Source: an uncultured Lachnospiraceae bacterium (GTDB lineage Bacteria; Bacillota; Clostridia; Lachnospirales; Lachnospiraceae). Taken from it: 39,117 nucleotides of DNA. Shown one piece after another: positions 15,009-23,024 of the stretch. A program made the position numbers and the translations under genes. Position 1 is the stretch's first letter. Each line of letters starts with the position of its first letter. The notes under the pieces were generated by a model. That model saw only the letters and a program-made list of their open reading frames with translations, was not told where the DNA came from and ran no database searches. The stretch is from the NCBI GenBank assembly GCA_947564645.1, contig CANOCU010000032.1:1-39117 (forward strand). Reading direction: 5' to 3'.

Positions 15009-15485
15009 CTATTTTACCGGTTTCGCACCGGCCTTCTCCTGCGCACGTTCCACAAGCTGCTTGAACTTGCTTTTCTTTTTCTTCTCGACTACGACCGGTT
15101 TGCCGTGCAGTCCCCTGACATCGGTGATGTAGATACCGCTGACTACAGCCTTCACTTCCTTCTTGACCGGTATGGAATCGAAGATCTTCTCCTCGCTGAT
15201 CAGGGACATGATCTGCGGACCGACTTTAGCCTTGACAATGGGAAGCTTGGAGCCGCGAAGCCATTTGGGAGTCTGTTCCAACACCGCCTGGGGAAGACCG
15301 GCGTCTTTCAGTTTCATGCGTTTCTTGTCGATGATCAGCATGGAGACTGTCTGTTTCATGGCCTCGATCTGGGCCTGCTGCTCGTCCTGCTTTTTCTGTG
15401 CTTTCTTACCGAGAAAATAAAGCACGACTACGGCGATGATCAGAATTGCCAGAATGACTAATAACACGATTGTCAATGTGTTCAT
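15009..15485 (-). CDS. Membrane-anchored conserved protein of unknown function
   Basis: 158 residues. One N-terminal membrane span (residues 3-26, very rich in Ile, Leu and Val) is followed by a charged coiled-coil-like linker (KKAQKKQDEQQAQIEAMKQ). A basic cytoplasmic domain follows with KDAGLPQAVLEQTPKWLRG and IPVKKEVKAVVSGIYITDVRG. It ends in a Lys-rich tail. Family not recognised, though the organisation looks conserved and not like a shadow frame: GGAGG lies 8 bases upstream of the ATG and codon use is normal. It is the only minus-strand gene in this stretch, converging on DUF1934 with just 37 bases between stops. Confidence 0.8.
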   Translation of the reverse strand: MNTLTIVLLVILAILIIAVVVLYFLGKKAQKKQDEQQAQIEAMKQTVSMLIIDKKRMKLKDAGLPQAVLEQTPKWLRGSKLPIVKAKVGPQIMSLISEEKIFDSIPVKKEVKAVVSGIYITDVRGLHGKPVVVEKKKKSKFKQLVERAQEKAGAKPVK

Positions 15486-15555
15486 AAAACTATCCTCCGT
15501 TTTTTTCCTGTAAAAAATATTTTAACATTGATCGTTGCTTTAAGCAAGGAATTTG

Positions 15556-15580
15556 AGAGGATTCCAAAGAACCTCTTTTA
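15556..15580 (+). terminator. Possible terminator upstream of the trigger-factor-like gene
   Basis: AGAGG and TTC pair with GAA and CCTCT across a one-base bulge (15556-15564 with 15569-15576), followed by TTTTA. On the plus strand it could stop transcripts that run on from the murI-MATE-DUF1934 operon, antisense to the gene at 15009, before the next operon begins. Confidence 0.4.
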
Positions 15581-15658
15581 AGAAACAGGGATTTGTGATA
15601 TATTATTTAAATGATGTCAGGGGGAGAAGGATACTGTTTGACAGAAATGGAGGATATT

Positions 15659-16741
15659 ATGAGAAAAAAAGGAGTGGGAGCACTGGCAGCAGCGCTGGCC
15701 GCTGCCATGTTGCTGACTGCATGTGGGAATAAAGAATATCTGAAAGACATCAAAGCAGAAAAGTATGTGACACTGGGAAATTATATCGGCATTGAGGCTT
15801 CGGCGGCGGAACCGGTTGTGGAAGACGGTGTTGTGGATATGTATATACAAATGTATATTCAATCGCCTAATGCAACGTCGGAGGAAGTGACGGGAAGAAC
15901 CGTGGAAGACGGGGATACCGTCAATTTGGATTACACGGGATATATTGACGGGGAGGCTTTTGAGGGTGGTTCGGCAACAGGCGACATTCTGACGATCGGT
16001 TCTCATCAGTTTATTGAAGGCTTTGAGGAAGGACTGATCGGTGCAAAGACCGGGGAGACTGTAACCTTAAATCTGTCCTTTCCGGATCCCTATCTCGCCA
16101 ATCCCGATCTCTCCGGGGTGCCGGTGGTGTTCGAGGTGAAGGTGAACAGCATCAGCGTACAGACGTTACCGGAACTGACTGATGAGTTTGTACAGTCTTT
16201 AAATATGGAAGGCTGCAGTAATGAGAAAGAGTTAAGAGATGCCTTGTATGACTTTTTCTATCAGAGTGCGGTGAAGTCCTATGACGTCAGCATCGAATCG
16301 ACTCTGCTTACCGCTGTTATGGCAAATTGTACGTTCAAGGAACTGCCTGCCAGGATGGTGGAACGTTTTCAGAAAAATGTTAGGGATGCCATGAACGCGA
16401 TGGCATCCGTGGAGAAAATGACACTGGCAGAATACATGAAGGCTTATTTCGATATGGACGAGGAGGCTTACAGGGCGAAGTTCGAGGAAGACGGGCTTGA
16501 GCTTGCGCAGCAGTATGTCATGTGTCAGGCTATTGCCGATGCGGAAGGGTTGAATCCTACAGAGGAAGAGCTACAGGCAGAGATAGACCACTTGGTGGAA
16601 ATGTATCACTATGAATCGGAAGAGGAGTACCGTAAGATTACGGATATCGAACTTCTGCGGGAACAGATCATGAAAGATAAGGTTGTGTATTTTCTGAAAG
16701 CAAACGGTAAGATCGAGGCGATATCTGCAGAGAATGAATGA
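15659..16741 (+). CDS. Exported trigger-factor-like peptidyl-prolyl isomerase lipoprotein
   Basis: 360-residue lipoprotein. The signal peptide ends in the lipobox LLTAC, with C22 as the lipidation site. An FKBP-type isomerase domain spans about residues 85-165 ([36 protein letters not shown]). A helical region of about 180 residues resembling the trigger factor C-terminal chaperone domain follows. The ribosome-binding N-terminal domain of cytoplasmic trigger factor is missing and replaced by the signal peptide, so the protein should fold secreted proteins on the outer face of the membrane. GGAGG lies 6 bases before ATG 15659. It is followed 17 bases later by asnS, probably co-transcribed. Confidence 0.92.
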   Translation: MRKKGVGALAAALAAAMLLTACGNKEYLKDIKAEKYVTLGNYIGIEASAAEPVVEDGVVDMYIQMYIQSPNATSEEVTGRTVEDGDTVNLDYTGYIDGEAFEGGSATGDILTIGSHQFIEGFEEGLIGAKTGETVTLNLSFPDPYLANPDLSGVPVVFEVKVNSISVQTLPELTDEFVQSLNMEGCSNEKELRDALYDFFYQSAVKSYDVSIESTLLTAVMANCTFKELPARMVERFQKNVRDAMNAMASVEKMTLAEYMKAYFDMDEEAYRAKFEEDGLELAQQYVMCQAIADAEGLNPTEEELQAEIDHLVEMYHYESEEEYRKITDIELLREQIMKDKVVYFLKANGKIEAISAENE

Positions 16742-16758
16742 AAAGGAGAGAAGAGGAC

Positions 16759-18159
16759 ATGAGCAGTATGAATCTGACAGACATTAAGGAGCTGCATCGC
16801 AACAGCAGCAGTTATATCGAGAAGGAAGTGACAGTCGGCGGCTGGGTGAGAAGTATCCGGGATTCCAAGACATTCGGGTTTATTGTGTTAAATGACGGGA
16901 CATTTTTCGAGCCGCTGCAGGTGGTGTATAACGATACGCTGGCTAATTTCGAGGCGATCTCCAGACTGAATGTGGGATCGGCAATCGTAGCCAGAGGTAA
17001 GATCGTGGCGACACCGCAGGCCAAGCAGGCATTCGAGATGCAGGCGGAAGAGATTCTGGTAGAGGGCATATCCACGGCAGATTATCCGCTGCAGAAGAAG
17101 CGGCACAGCTTCGAATATCTGCGGACGATCTCCCATCTGCGTCCGCGGACGAATACGTTCCAGGCCGTGTTCCGGGTGCGGTCCCTGATCGCTTATGCGA
17201 TCCACACCTTTTTCCAGGAAAGAGGGTTTGTGTATGTGCATACGCCGATCATCACGGGCAGCGACTGTGAGGGAGCCGGTGAGATGTTCCAGGTGACGAC
17301 GCTGGATCTGAACAACCTGCCCCTGACGGAGGACGGCAAGGTGGATTACAGCCAGGATTTCTTCGGCAAAGAGACCAATCTGACGGTCAGCGGACAGCTG
17401 AATGTGGAGACTTATGCTTTTGCATTTAAGAATGTCTATACCTTCGGACCGACTTTCCGTGCCGAAAATTCCAACACGACGAGACATGCGGCGGAGTTCT
17501 GGATGATCGAGCCGGAGATCGCGTTCGCGGATCTGACAGACGATATGATGCTGGCGGAAGCGATGTTAAAGCATATCATCCGCTATGTGTTGGAGAATGC
17601 ACCGGAAGAGATGAATTTCTTCAACCAGTTTGTGGACAAGGGACTGATTGAGCGTTTAAATCATGTGCTGCATTCCGATTTTGCTCATGTGACCTATACG
17701 GATGCGATCGGGATCCTGGAGAAACACAACGATGCGTTTGAGTATAAGGTAAGCTGGGGCTGCGATCTGCAGACGGAGCATGAGAGATATCTGACGGAGC
17801 AGGAGTTCAAGCGTCCTGTGTTCGTGACGGATTATCCGAAGGAGATCAAGGCTTTCTATATGAAGCTCAACGAGGACGGCAAGACCGTGGCGGCTATGGA
17901 CTGCCTGGTGCCGGGGATCGGGGAGATCATCGGCGGCAGCCAGAGAGAGGACGATCTGGAGCTGCTTACGAGGCGGATGGAAGAGCTTGGACTGCACAAG
18001 GAAGATTATCAGTTCTATCTGGATCTTCGGAAATACGGCTCTGTACGTCATGCGGGCTTCGGACTCGGCTTCGAGAGATGCGTGATGTATCTGACAGGTA
18101 TGGGGAATATCAGAGACGTGGTGCCGTTCCCGAGAACCGTGAATAACTGTGAACTGTAA
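16759..18159 (+). CDS. asnS: Asparaginyl-tRNA synthetase
   Basis: 466-residue class IIb aminoacyl-tRNA synthetase. The OB-fold anticodon-binding domain is about residues 18-110 ([24 protein letters not shown]) and the catalytic domain covers the rest. Class II motifs are seen: motif 2 [21 protein letters not shown] and motif 3 [34 protein letters not shown] marks it as AsnRS rather than AspRS. The length is normal. ATG 16759 lies after AAAGGAGAGAAGAGG; an in-frame ATG at 16738 overlaps the previous gene. No T-box leader is present, since it is 17 bases behind the isomerase gene. Confidence 0.98.
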   Translation: MSSMNLTDIKELHRNSSSYIEKEVTVGGWVRSIRDSKTFGFIVLNDGTFFEPLQVVYNDTLANFEAISRLNVGSAIVARGKIVATPQAKQAFEMQAEEILVEGISTADYPLQKKRHSFEYLRTISHLRPRTNTFQAVFRVRSLIAYAIHTFFQERGFVYVHTPIITGSDCEGAGEMFQVTTLDLNNLPLTEDGKVDYSQDFFGKETNLTVSGQLNVETYAFAFKNVYTFGPTFRAENSNTTRHAAEFWMIEPEIAFADLTDDMMLAEAMLKHIIRYVLENAPEEMNFFNQFVDKGLIERLNHVLHSDFAHVTYTDAIGILEKHNDAFEYKVSWGCDLQTEHERYLTEQEFKRPVFVTDYPKEIKAFYMKLNEDGKTVAAMDCLVPGIGEIIGGSQREDDLELLTRRMEELGLHKEDYQFYLDLRKYGSVRHAGFGLGFERCVMYLTGMGNIRDVVPFPRTVNNCEL

Positions 18160-18198
18160 GAAGATATGGAGTAGTGCGGATTGAAAGGGTACTGGAAG

Positions 18199-19494
18199 AT
18201 GAAGAGAAGAGGGACACGGATTTTCTGTGTGGCGATGTCCTTCGTGCTGTTTCTGTTGGCGGCGGAGCCGGTATTGGCGACCACGATTTCGGGACTGCAG
18301 GAGGACATTAAGAGAAATCAATCCCAGCTTAACAGTGTAAACCAGCAGATCGCAGGCTATCAGGATGCGCAGGAGGGCGTGGAAGAAGAGATCAGCGACC
18401 TGGATGCGGAGATGGTGGCGCTTCTGACGGATATCAATCTGATTCAGGAGGCGATCGAGGAGAAGGAGCAGGATATCGCCAACACGCAGGTTGCCTACGA
18501 CGAGGCTGTGGCGACGAAGGACGAGCAGTACGAATCCATGAAGATCCGCATCAAATTTATGTATGAGAAGGGAGACCAGTCCTATCTGCAGCTGTTCTTG
18601 GGTGCCCAGAGCATGAGCGATATGATGAATAAGGCCCACTATATCGAAGAGCTGTATGAGTATGACCGGACGCTCCTTGAGCAGTATGAAGCCACGGTAC
18701 AGCAGGTGGCATTGCTGCAGGATCAGTTGGAAGAAGAGAAATCCGAGCTTGTGACCTCCAAGACGGAGATGGAGGAACAGCAGGCCTACGTGAACGAAGT
18801 ATTGGAACAGAAAAAGCAGGAGTATGAGAATTACAGTGTGGTGCTGTCTAAGGCAAAGAGGGAGGCAGCCGCCTACACGGCCAAGATCAAGCAGGAAACG
18901 GCGCAGATCCGGAAACTGGAGGAAGAAGAGCGCAAGCGCAGAGAGGAAGAGGAGCGCAGACGTAAGGAGGAAGAAGAAAGAAAGCGGAAGGAAGAGGAGG
19001 AACGCCGGAAGGCGGAGGAAGCGGCAAACGCGGCAGATGTTCAGCAGGGCGGTGCTTCTGATGACGAACGTTCTGATCACTCTGACAATTCGGGTAATTC
19101 GGGCAACAGTGGATCGAATGCACCGTCGAGCAATCCCGTGTCTTCGGGCGGCGGAAAAGGGCAGGAGATCGCGAGATTTGCCTGCCAGTATATCGGATAT
19201 CCCTATGTGGCAGGCGGCACCAGCCTGACCAACGGGGCAGACTGTTCCGGATTCGTACTCGCGGTCTATAAGAATTTCGGCTATTCTCTGCCGAGAAGTT
19301 CTTATGCCCAGTCGGGAGCGGGAAGGGGAGTATCTTATTCGGAGGCTCAGCCCGGTGACATCATTTACTATGGCGGGCATGTGGGTATCTATATCGGTAA
19401 CGGACAGATCGTTCACGCCAGTACGGAGCGGTCGGGAATCAAGATCACGTCGGCGACATACCGGAATATCATCACGGTCAGACGGATCGTATAA
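18199..19494 (+). CDS. Secreted NlpC/P60 peptidoglycan endopeptidase with coiled-coil domain (PcsB/CwlO-like)
   Basis: 431 residues. The signal peptide is about 1-28 (hydrophobic AMSFVLFLLAAEPVLA). A long coiled coil (30-210) resembles the PcsB/CwlO amino-terminal domain that FtsEX uses to hold the enzyme inactive. A highly charged Glu/Arg/Lys stretch (about 235-280) probably forms a single stable helix. A Ser/Asn/Gly linker follows, and the NlpC/P60 domain occupies the last 110 residues. Catalytic Cys is in GADCSGFV and His in YGGHVGIYIG; IVHAS follows. It cuts peptide cross-links in the cell wall during growth or division. ATG 18199 is preceded by AAAGGG about 10 bases upstream; a TTG at 18181 is less likely. 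A strong terminator follows. Confidence 0.95.
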   Translation: MKRRGTRIFCVAMSFVLFLLAAEPVLATTISGLQEDIKRNQSQLNSVNQQIAGYQDAQEGVEEEISDLDAEMVALLTDINLIQEAIEEKEQDIANTQVAYDEAVATKDEQYESMKIRIKFMYEKGDQSYLQLFLGAQSMSDMMNKAHYIEELYEYDRTLLEQYEATVQQVALLQDQLEEEKSELVTSKTEMEEQQAYVNEVLEQKKQEYENYSVVLSKAKREAAAYTAKIKQETAQIRKLEEEERKRREEEERRRKEEEERKRKEEEERRKAEEAANAADVQQGGASDDERSDHSDNSGNSGNSGSNAPSSNPVSSGGGKGQEIARFACQYIGYPYVAGGTSLTNGADCSGFVLAVYKNFGYSLPRSSYAQSGAGRGVSYSEAQPGDIIYYGGHVGIYIGNGQIVHASTERSGIKITSATYRNIITVRRIV

Positions 19495-19516
19495 CCTTTA
19501 ATTAAAGATAGGCAAC

Positions 19517-19560
19517 AAAAGTGCAGAACTTCGGAGTGATTCGGAGCCTGCACTTTTTTT
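19517..19560 (+). terminator. Intrinsic terminator after the NlpC/P60 gene
   Basis: AAAAGTGCAG (19517-19526) pairs with CTGCACTTTT (19548-19557), leaving a 21-nt loop and a terminal T run to 19560. It ends the asnS-NlpC unit. Confidence 0.85.
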
Positions 19561-19589
19561 GATGTCTTTGGCGGTGAAATTACAAAACT

Positions 19590-19619
19590 GTAATGTTGCC
19601 GTAATGTTTCTGTAAGGTT
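19590..19619 (+). promoter_or_regulatory. Three 11-bp direct repeats, OmpR/PhoB-type binding site candidate
   Basis: GTAATGTT (19590-19597), GTAATGTT (19601-19608) and GTAAGGTT (19612-19619) recur at exactly 11-bp intervals. This is the spacing used by OmpR/PhoB-family response regulators binding head-to-tail. They lie about 80 bases before the start codon of the membrane protein at 19701, where an activator would sit. No such regulator gene is in the window. Confidence 0.5.
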
Positions 19620-19700
19620 TACATGTTATTTTGGAATAAGAATCCTTCCAATGACAGAATCTAGGAATAATTAATTGCAGGAGAAAAAGGGGCGATTCGA

Positions 19701-21371
19701 GTGGCAGTGATCATTTTAAGCTGGATTTATATGTTTCTGATCTGCATTTTGATCGGGACCGGGGTGTTGGGCTTTGCGCAGAATAAACGGTTTTCCATGG
19801 TTTACTATCTTGTGGCGGGCATCATCGGAATTACCGTCTATGTGGAATTTTTCAGTCTTTTTGCAAAGATCGGCATGTGGGCGCATGTGGGTCTTGTGGC
19901 GGCGGCGCTTGTGAGCGGATACTGTAATCGCAGTACGGTCTGGCGGCTCTGGCAGACTTACCGCCCGGTGCTTTGCTCCTGGGAAGGCTTCTTCTATTGC
20001 TGCTTTGTGCTGCTGATCGCCTTTTTCACCTCCAGGGGAGAGTTTCACACCGACACGAATATCTATCATGCGGCGGCGATCCGGATTTATGAGGAGTACG
20101 GCCTGGTGAAGGGCATCGGTAATCTGCAGCTGCATTATGCCTACAACAGTTCCTATCTGGCATTTGCAGCCATATTCAGCCTGAAATGGCTGCTTGGAAG
20201 TTCTCTGCACACGACCACCGGTTTCCTGGAAGTGGTGATGGGACTGTATGCTTTTCACGGATTGCGGGAGTTTGGACGGCACAGAGAGCATATCACGGAT
20301 ATGCTGCGGATCGGAATCCTGCTCTATATCCTGGTGAATGTGACGCGCAGCATGTCGCCGGCCACGGATTATGCGACGATGTTTTTTGCGCTGTTTATCG
20401 TTACAGCGTGGTGTGAGAATTATTTCGGGAAAGGCTCGGACCTTACGGTCTGCTGCCTGCTCACGGTGGCGGCGGTCTTTGCGGCTACCCTGAAATTTTC
20501 CTCCTGCCTGCTTGTCCTGATCGGCCTCTATCCGGCCTGGCGCCTGGTGCGGGAGAAGAAGTGGAAGCAGGGCGGTATCTGGCTTTTTTGTGGATGCATG
20601 GTCTTGTGCCCTTTTCTGGTGCGGAATTATCTGCTCTCGGGATGGCTGCTCTATCCTTTTGAAAAGATCGATCTGTTCCATGCGCCGTGGAAGATTCCGG
20701 TGGAATATCTGGTGCATGACGCCGACCAGATCAAGGTCTGGGGACGATGTCTGTATGATGTGGAGAAGGTGGATTGGCCGCTGTACCGGTGGCTGCCGGT
20801 CTGGTGGGAGCACCAGTTTCGCTATGAGAAGATGTTTCTCGGCGGGGTTTTGCTGGGAGCGGCGCTGCAGCTTCTGATGACGGGGATGCGGCTGCACAGA
20901 AAGCAGAAGCTCCGGCCGCAGCTTATCGTACTCCATCTGGCCGTATGGGGGAATGTCCTTGTATGGTTTTTTGTGGCGCCTTTTATCCGTTATGGACTTG
21001 CGTTCCTGATTGCGGTGGTCATGCTTGCCGTGGGAGAGTATCTGAGTGAACGAAAGCAGGGACTGTGCAGTATCGTGGCAGGGAGTCTGGTGTTCTGCAT
21101 CCTGGTGTCACTGAGCCCCTATTGGGACCAGTACGTGACGGAGGTCGGTGTTTTTGTCAAACAGAATCTAAGGGAGCCTTATTATATCGTGCAGAAGGAC
21201 TATGACCGGGGCAATATGGACAGCTGCGAGATCAATGGGAACCGGATCTACTTTTCCACGGGGGAGGAGATCAACAGCTATCATGTCTTTCCGGGGACCT
21301 GCTATAAAGCGATGCTGGAGAGAAGCACGCTGATCGGGGATCGTATCGAGGACGGATTTCGGGCGAAGTAG
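19701..21371 (+). CDS. Large polytopic membrane protein, LIC_10190-like / glycosyltransferase-like
   Basis: 556 residues with about 12 hydrophobic segments. It resembles the LIC_10190-type family of membrane proteins, whose layout recalls GT-C glycosyltransferases. FTSRGEFHTDTNIYHAAAIRI, in a predicted outside loop after the third or fourth helix, contains acidic residues of the sort GT-C enzymes use. TLKFSSCLLVLIGLYP and PFLVRNYLLSGWLLYPFE are other recognisable stretches. The start is GTG at 19701 with AAAGGGG 8 bases upstream. It is preceded by 11-bp direct repeats and followed by gene debris. It may transfer sugars to a surface polymer; the substrate cannot be inferred. The minus-strand frame over it is a shadow. 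Confidence 0.75.
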   Translation: MAVIILSWIYMFLICILIGTGVLGFAQNKRFSMVYYLVAGIIGITVYVEFFSLFAKIGMWAHVGLVAAALVSGYCNRSTVWRLWQTYRPVLCSWEGFFYCCFVLLIAFFTSRGEFHTDTNIYHAAAIRIYEEYGLVKGIGNLQLHYAYNSSYLAFAAIFSLKWLLGSSLHTTTGFLEVVMGLYAFHGLREFGRHREHITDMLRIGILLYILVNVTRSMSPATDYATMFFALFIVTAWCENYFGKGSDLTVCCLLTVAAVFAATLKFSSCLLVLIGLYPAWRLVREKKWKQGGIWLFCGCMVLCPFLVRNYLLSGWLLYPFEKIDLFHAPWKIPVEYLVHDADQIKVWGRCLYDVEKVDWPLYRWLPVWWEHQFRYEKMFLGGVLLGAALQLLMTGMRLHRKQKLRPQLIVLHLAVWGNVLVWFFVAPFIRYGLAFLIAVVMLAVGEYLSERKQGLCSIVAGSLVFCILVSLSPYWDQYVTEVGVFVKQNLREPYYIVQKDYDRGNMDSCEINGNRIYFSTGEEINSYHVFPGTCYKAMLERSTLIGDRIEDGFRAK

Positions 21372-21441
21372 GGGACTTTGGCCTGTATTGGAGATAAATA
21401 AGGGTGAACGGAAGAAGTAGGGTTTTTGGGCGGATGACTGA

Positions 21442-21783
21442 TTGCGCAATACAAATGGATGGGGTATAATTGCAGAAGAGTATCGTGAGATTGATTGCTC
21501 CGGGGTATCATTTTCCGGAAGAAACTTTGCAAATGGAAAGAGCAAAGATGAGTATGAGACATGGCTAGACGGTGTTGCCAAAGAGTGTGAAGCGCCGGAA
21601 CTTAAGATACTGGAGAGATTAAAGAAGCAGAAGCGCAGGATTTTTGTGGATACCAATATTTCGATCGAAACACTACTCGGGTTTTCCGGTTTTGCTGCGT
21701 GATGATAACAGAACGGTTACGGAAACACTGGAGATCGTGGAAGGATTGCTGAAATTAAAGAAGTATAGTAAACGAAATTTCTA
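21442..21783 (+). pseudogene. Degraded gene, possibly a small nucleotide-kinase-like protein
   Basis: Two frames together encode a coherent protein remnant. The first gives GWGIIAEEYREIDCSG through RRIFVDTNISIETL and then breaks near 21665. The second resumes with YSGFPVLLRDDNRTVTETLEIVEGLLKLKKYSKRNF and stops at 21781-21783. There is no start with a ribosome binding site, and an in-frame stop lies directly before 21442, so the 5' part is also lost. The family is not firmly recognised; the IFVDTNI strand hints at an alpha/beta fold. Its last seven residues are encoded by the dispersed palindromic element at 21764. Confidence 0.6.
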
Positions 21784-21799
21784 ATGTCGTAAACTATAG
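21764..21799 (+). repeat. Dispersed 35-bp palindromic element, copy 2
   Basis: Arms TATAGTAAACGA and TCGTAAACTATA flank an AT-rich centre. It matches the reverse complement of 8851-8885 almost throughout. Here the left half supplies the final codons and stop of the degraded gene. Confidence 0.75.
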
Positions 21800-21858
21800 C
21801 AGGAATAGTTGGAGATAAGCAATTTATGCAGACATGGGATTATACCAGGGAGGATCAG

Positions 21859-22313
21859 ATGAGCAGATTAAAAGAACTTCGGAAATATGTGGATCATGAA
21901 TTAAATATGATGGAGGATGACAGCAAACGAAACAGTGCGGTGGCACACCTTTACGGCGTATCTCTGGCAGCTGCGATGATCGCAAAGAAGCGGGGGCTTG
22001 ACGCGGAACTTTCCTCGATGGCGGCAATGCTTCATGATCTGTGTGCATATAAGACAGGGTCTTATATGCACACAGAGGGGCGGAGCTTGCAGGGAGTATT
22101 CTCAGAGAACTGAAGCTGACGGATGAGAACGAGACGGATATCATCTGTTCTGCGATATATCACCACGATAATAAGCTGGTGATGGACAGCCCAATGGACG
22201 AGGTCCTGAAAGATGCGGATGTCATCCATCACTGCATGAACGATTTGTCGAAGCCTGTCAAAGAAAAAGAACAGGCACGTTTCGATAAGTTGTGTGCTGA
22301 GTTCGGGATGTGA
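21859..22313 (+). pseudogene. HD-domain hydrolase with a frameshift
   Basis: Remnant of a small HD-superfamily phosphohydrolase of about 150 residues. ATG 21859 follows GGGAGG. The first frame gives VDHELNMMEDDSKRNSAVAH and the metal-binding pair in AAMLHDLCAYKTGSYM, then fails near 22070. Homology continues one frame over as HRGAELAGSILRELKLTDENE, with IYHHDNKLVMDSPMDEVLKDAD carrying the later His/Asp residues, and ends at the TGA 22311-22313. A one-base loss (or equivalent indel) between about 22060 and 22080 explains it. Intact relatives are metal-dependent phosphohydrolases of mostly unknown substrate. Confidence 0.8.
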
Positions 22314-22320
22314 TTAGATT

Positions 22321-22491
22321 AAGAAGAATCCCATTGCAAAAGCATACGGAATTGGACGAATGAGCTTATTTGGATCTTATGCCAGAGGTGAGGCGAACGA
22401 TGATAGTGATGTTGATTTATATATTGAACGTGGCAGATTGAAAAGCTTAATACAGTATTTTGCGTTTATTGATGAACTTGAAAATGGTTTG
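22321..22491 (+). pseudogene. Internal fragment of a minimal nucleotidyltransferase (MNT-like)
   Basis: One frame gives IAKAYGIGRMSLFGSYARGE followed by NDDSDVDLYIE, the GS...DxD nucleotidyltransferase signature of MNT proteins, which are often antitoxin partners of HEPN toxins. There is no start codon (an in-frame TAG lies just upstream) and homology stops near 22491, where sequence copied from spoIIID begins. No HEPN partner is present. It is clearly a remnant. Confidence 0.75.
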
Positions 22492-22580
22492 GATTGCCAA
22501 TTATATCACCCCGAATAATGTTACGGTGAGACAGACGGTGAAGGAATTTGGGATTTCGAAGTCCATGGTACATACGGTAG
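22492..22580 (+). pseudogene. Partial duplicate of spoIIID
   Basis: About 86 bases here are roughly 87% identical to 23057-23145 inside the true spoIIID (starting GATTGCCAATTATATCA). They encode the helix-turn-helix segment TVRQTVKEFGISKSMVH. The copy lacks the first 11 codons and everything after the recognition helix, so it cannot be functional. It abuts the nucleotidyltransferase fragment exactly. Confidence 0.85.
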
Positions 22581-22627
22581 CAACAAAAAAGAGCGGTTGG
22601 TGTGGGCTGTACAGTAGTGGAGAATAG

Positions 22628-22668
22628 GGCATTTGGAGGAGCTGCTATAGGACTTCCAAATGCCTTTT
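22628..22668 (+). terminator. Orphan intrinsic terminator
   Basis: GGCATTTGGA (22628-22637) pairs with TCCAAATGCC (22655-22664), followed by TTTT. No intact gene ends here, so it is probably left over from a deleted gene. The preceding open stretch ending in SKYLIVK is not recognised. Confidence 0.7.
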
Positions 22669-22768
22669 CAAAATATTTGATTGTGAAATGAAAGGACTGC
22701 GGGTATAATAAAATCATAATGGTATGTGGCGATTTTGTATGAAGATAGAAGAAAGGCGGCTGTTTCGT

Positions 22769-22845
22769 ATGAATGAAATTGAGAAGTTAAAAGAATGCAT
22801 TGTAGAACAGCTTTTACCTGTGCAGATATTGATCTTTCATTTTTG
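22769..22845 (+). pseudogene. Possible N-terminal fragment of a second nucleotidyltransferase
   Basis: ATG 22769, with AAAGGCGG upstream and a TATAAT-like box near 22705, opens a frame starting MNEIEKLKECIVEQLLPVQILIF. This is the usual opening of small nucleotidyltransferases just before their GS motif. The expected GSFARG does not follow; the frame runs into unrelated residues and stops. Recognition rests on about 20 residues, so it is tentative. Confidence 0.35.
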
Positions 22846-22966
22846 CACCTCCATGTCTTCTCGACACAAATTCCCATGAAAAGTACGGTGCAAATATGAA
22901 GTGCATGCACACATGCAGACAACCCATCCAGGAAAGCATTTTTTATAAAGCTGCAAGGATAAAGCT

Positions 22967-22996
22967 GTCATAACCCCTCACAACACTTCATACAAT
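22967..22996 (+). promoter_or_regulatory. Sigma-E-type sporulation promoter of spoIIID
   Basis: TCATAAC (22968-22974) matches the -35 pattern loosely and CATACAAT (22989-22996) matches the sigma-E -10 CATACAnT exactly, separated by 14 bases. Transcription would begin near 23003. spoIIID is a sigma-E regulon gene in Bacillus and Clostridia, so the position fits. Confidence 0.72.
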
Positions 22997-23019
22997 GTAA
23001 AAAAGTGTTCTGAGGGGTT
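22972..23019. repeat. Inverted repeat overlapping the spoIIID promoter and ribosome binding site
   Basis: AACCCCTCA and AACACTT (22972-22988) pair with AAGTGTT and TGAGGGGTT (23003-23019), interrupted by a single C-C mismatch. The 3' arm contains the GAGGGG ribosome binding site of spoIIID. The 5' arm lies between the -35 and -10, so only read-through RNA would contain both arms. Confidence 0.75.
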
Positions 23020-23024
23020 TCCTT

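Noticed and set aside
16742-16758. T-box leader for asnS
   Set aside because: Only 17 bases separate asnS from the preceding gene.
17656-19416. Long open frame (586 codons) on the minus strand across asnS and the NlpC/P60 gene
   Set aside because: It lies wholly antisense to two well-identified genes, has Leu/His/Arg-rich composition typical of a shadow frame and no ribosome binding site or family motif.
19716-20936. Open frame on the minus strand over the large membrane protein gene
   Set aside because: Composition rich in His, Gln, Arg and Lys mirrors the hydrophobic codons of the plus-strand gene; a shadow.
22972-23024. Reading the inverted repeat before spoIIID as an ordinary terminator
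   Set aside because: The T tract after it is short and broken (TTTCCTTTT), it overlaps the spoIIID ribosome binding site, and a sigma-E-like -10 lies in its loop.
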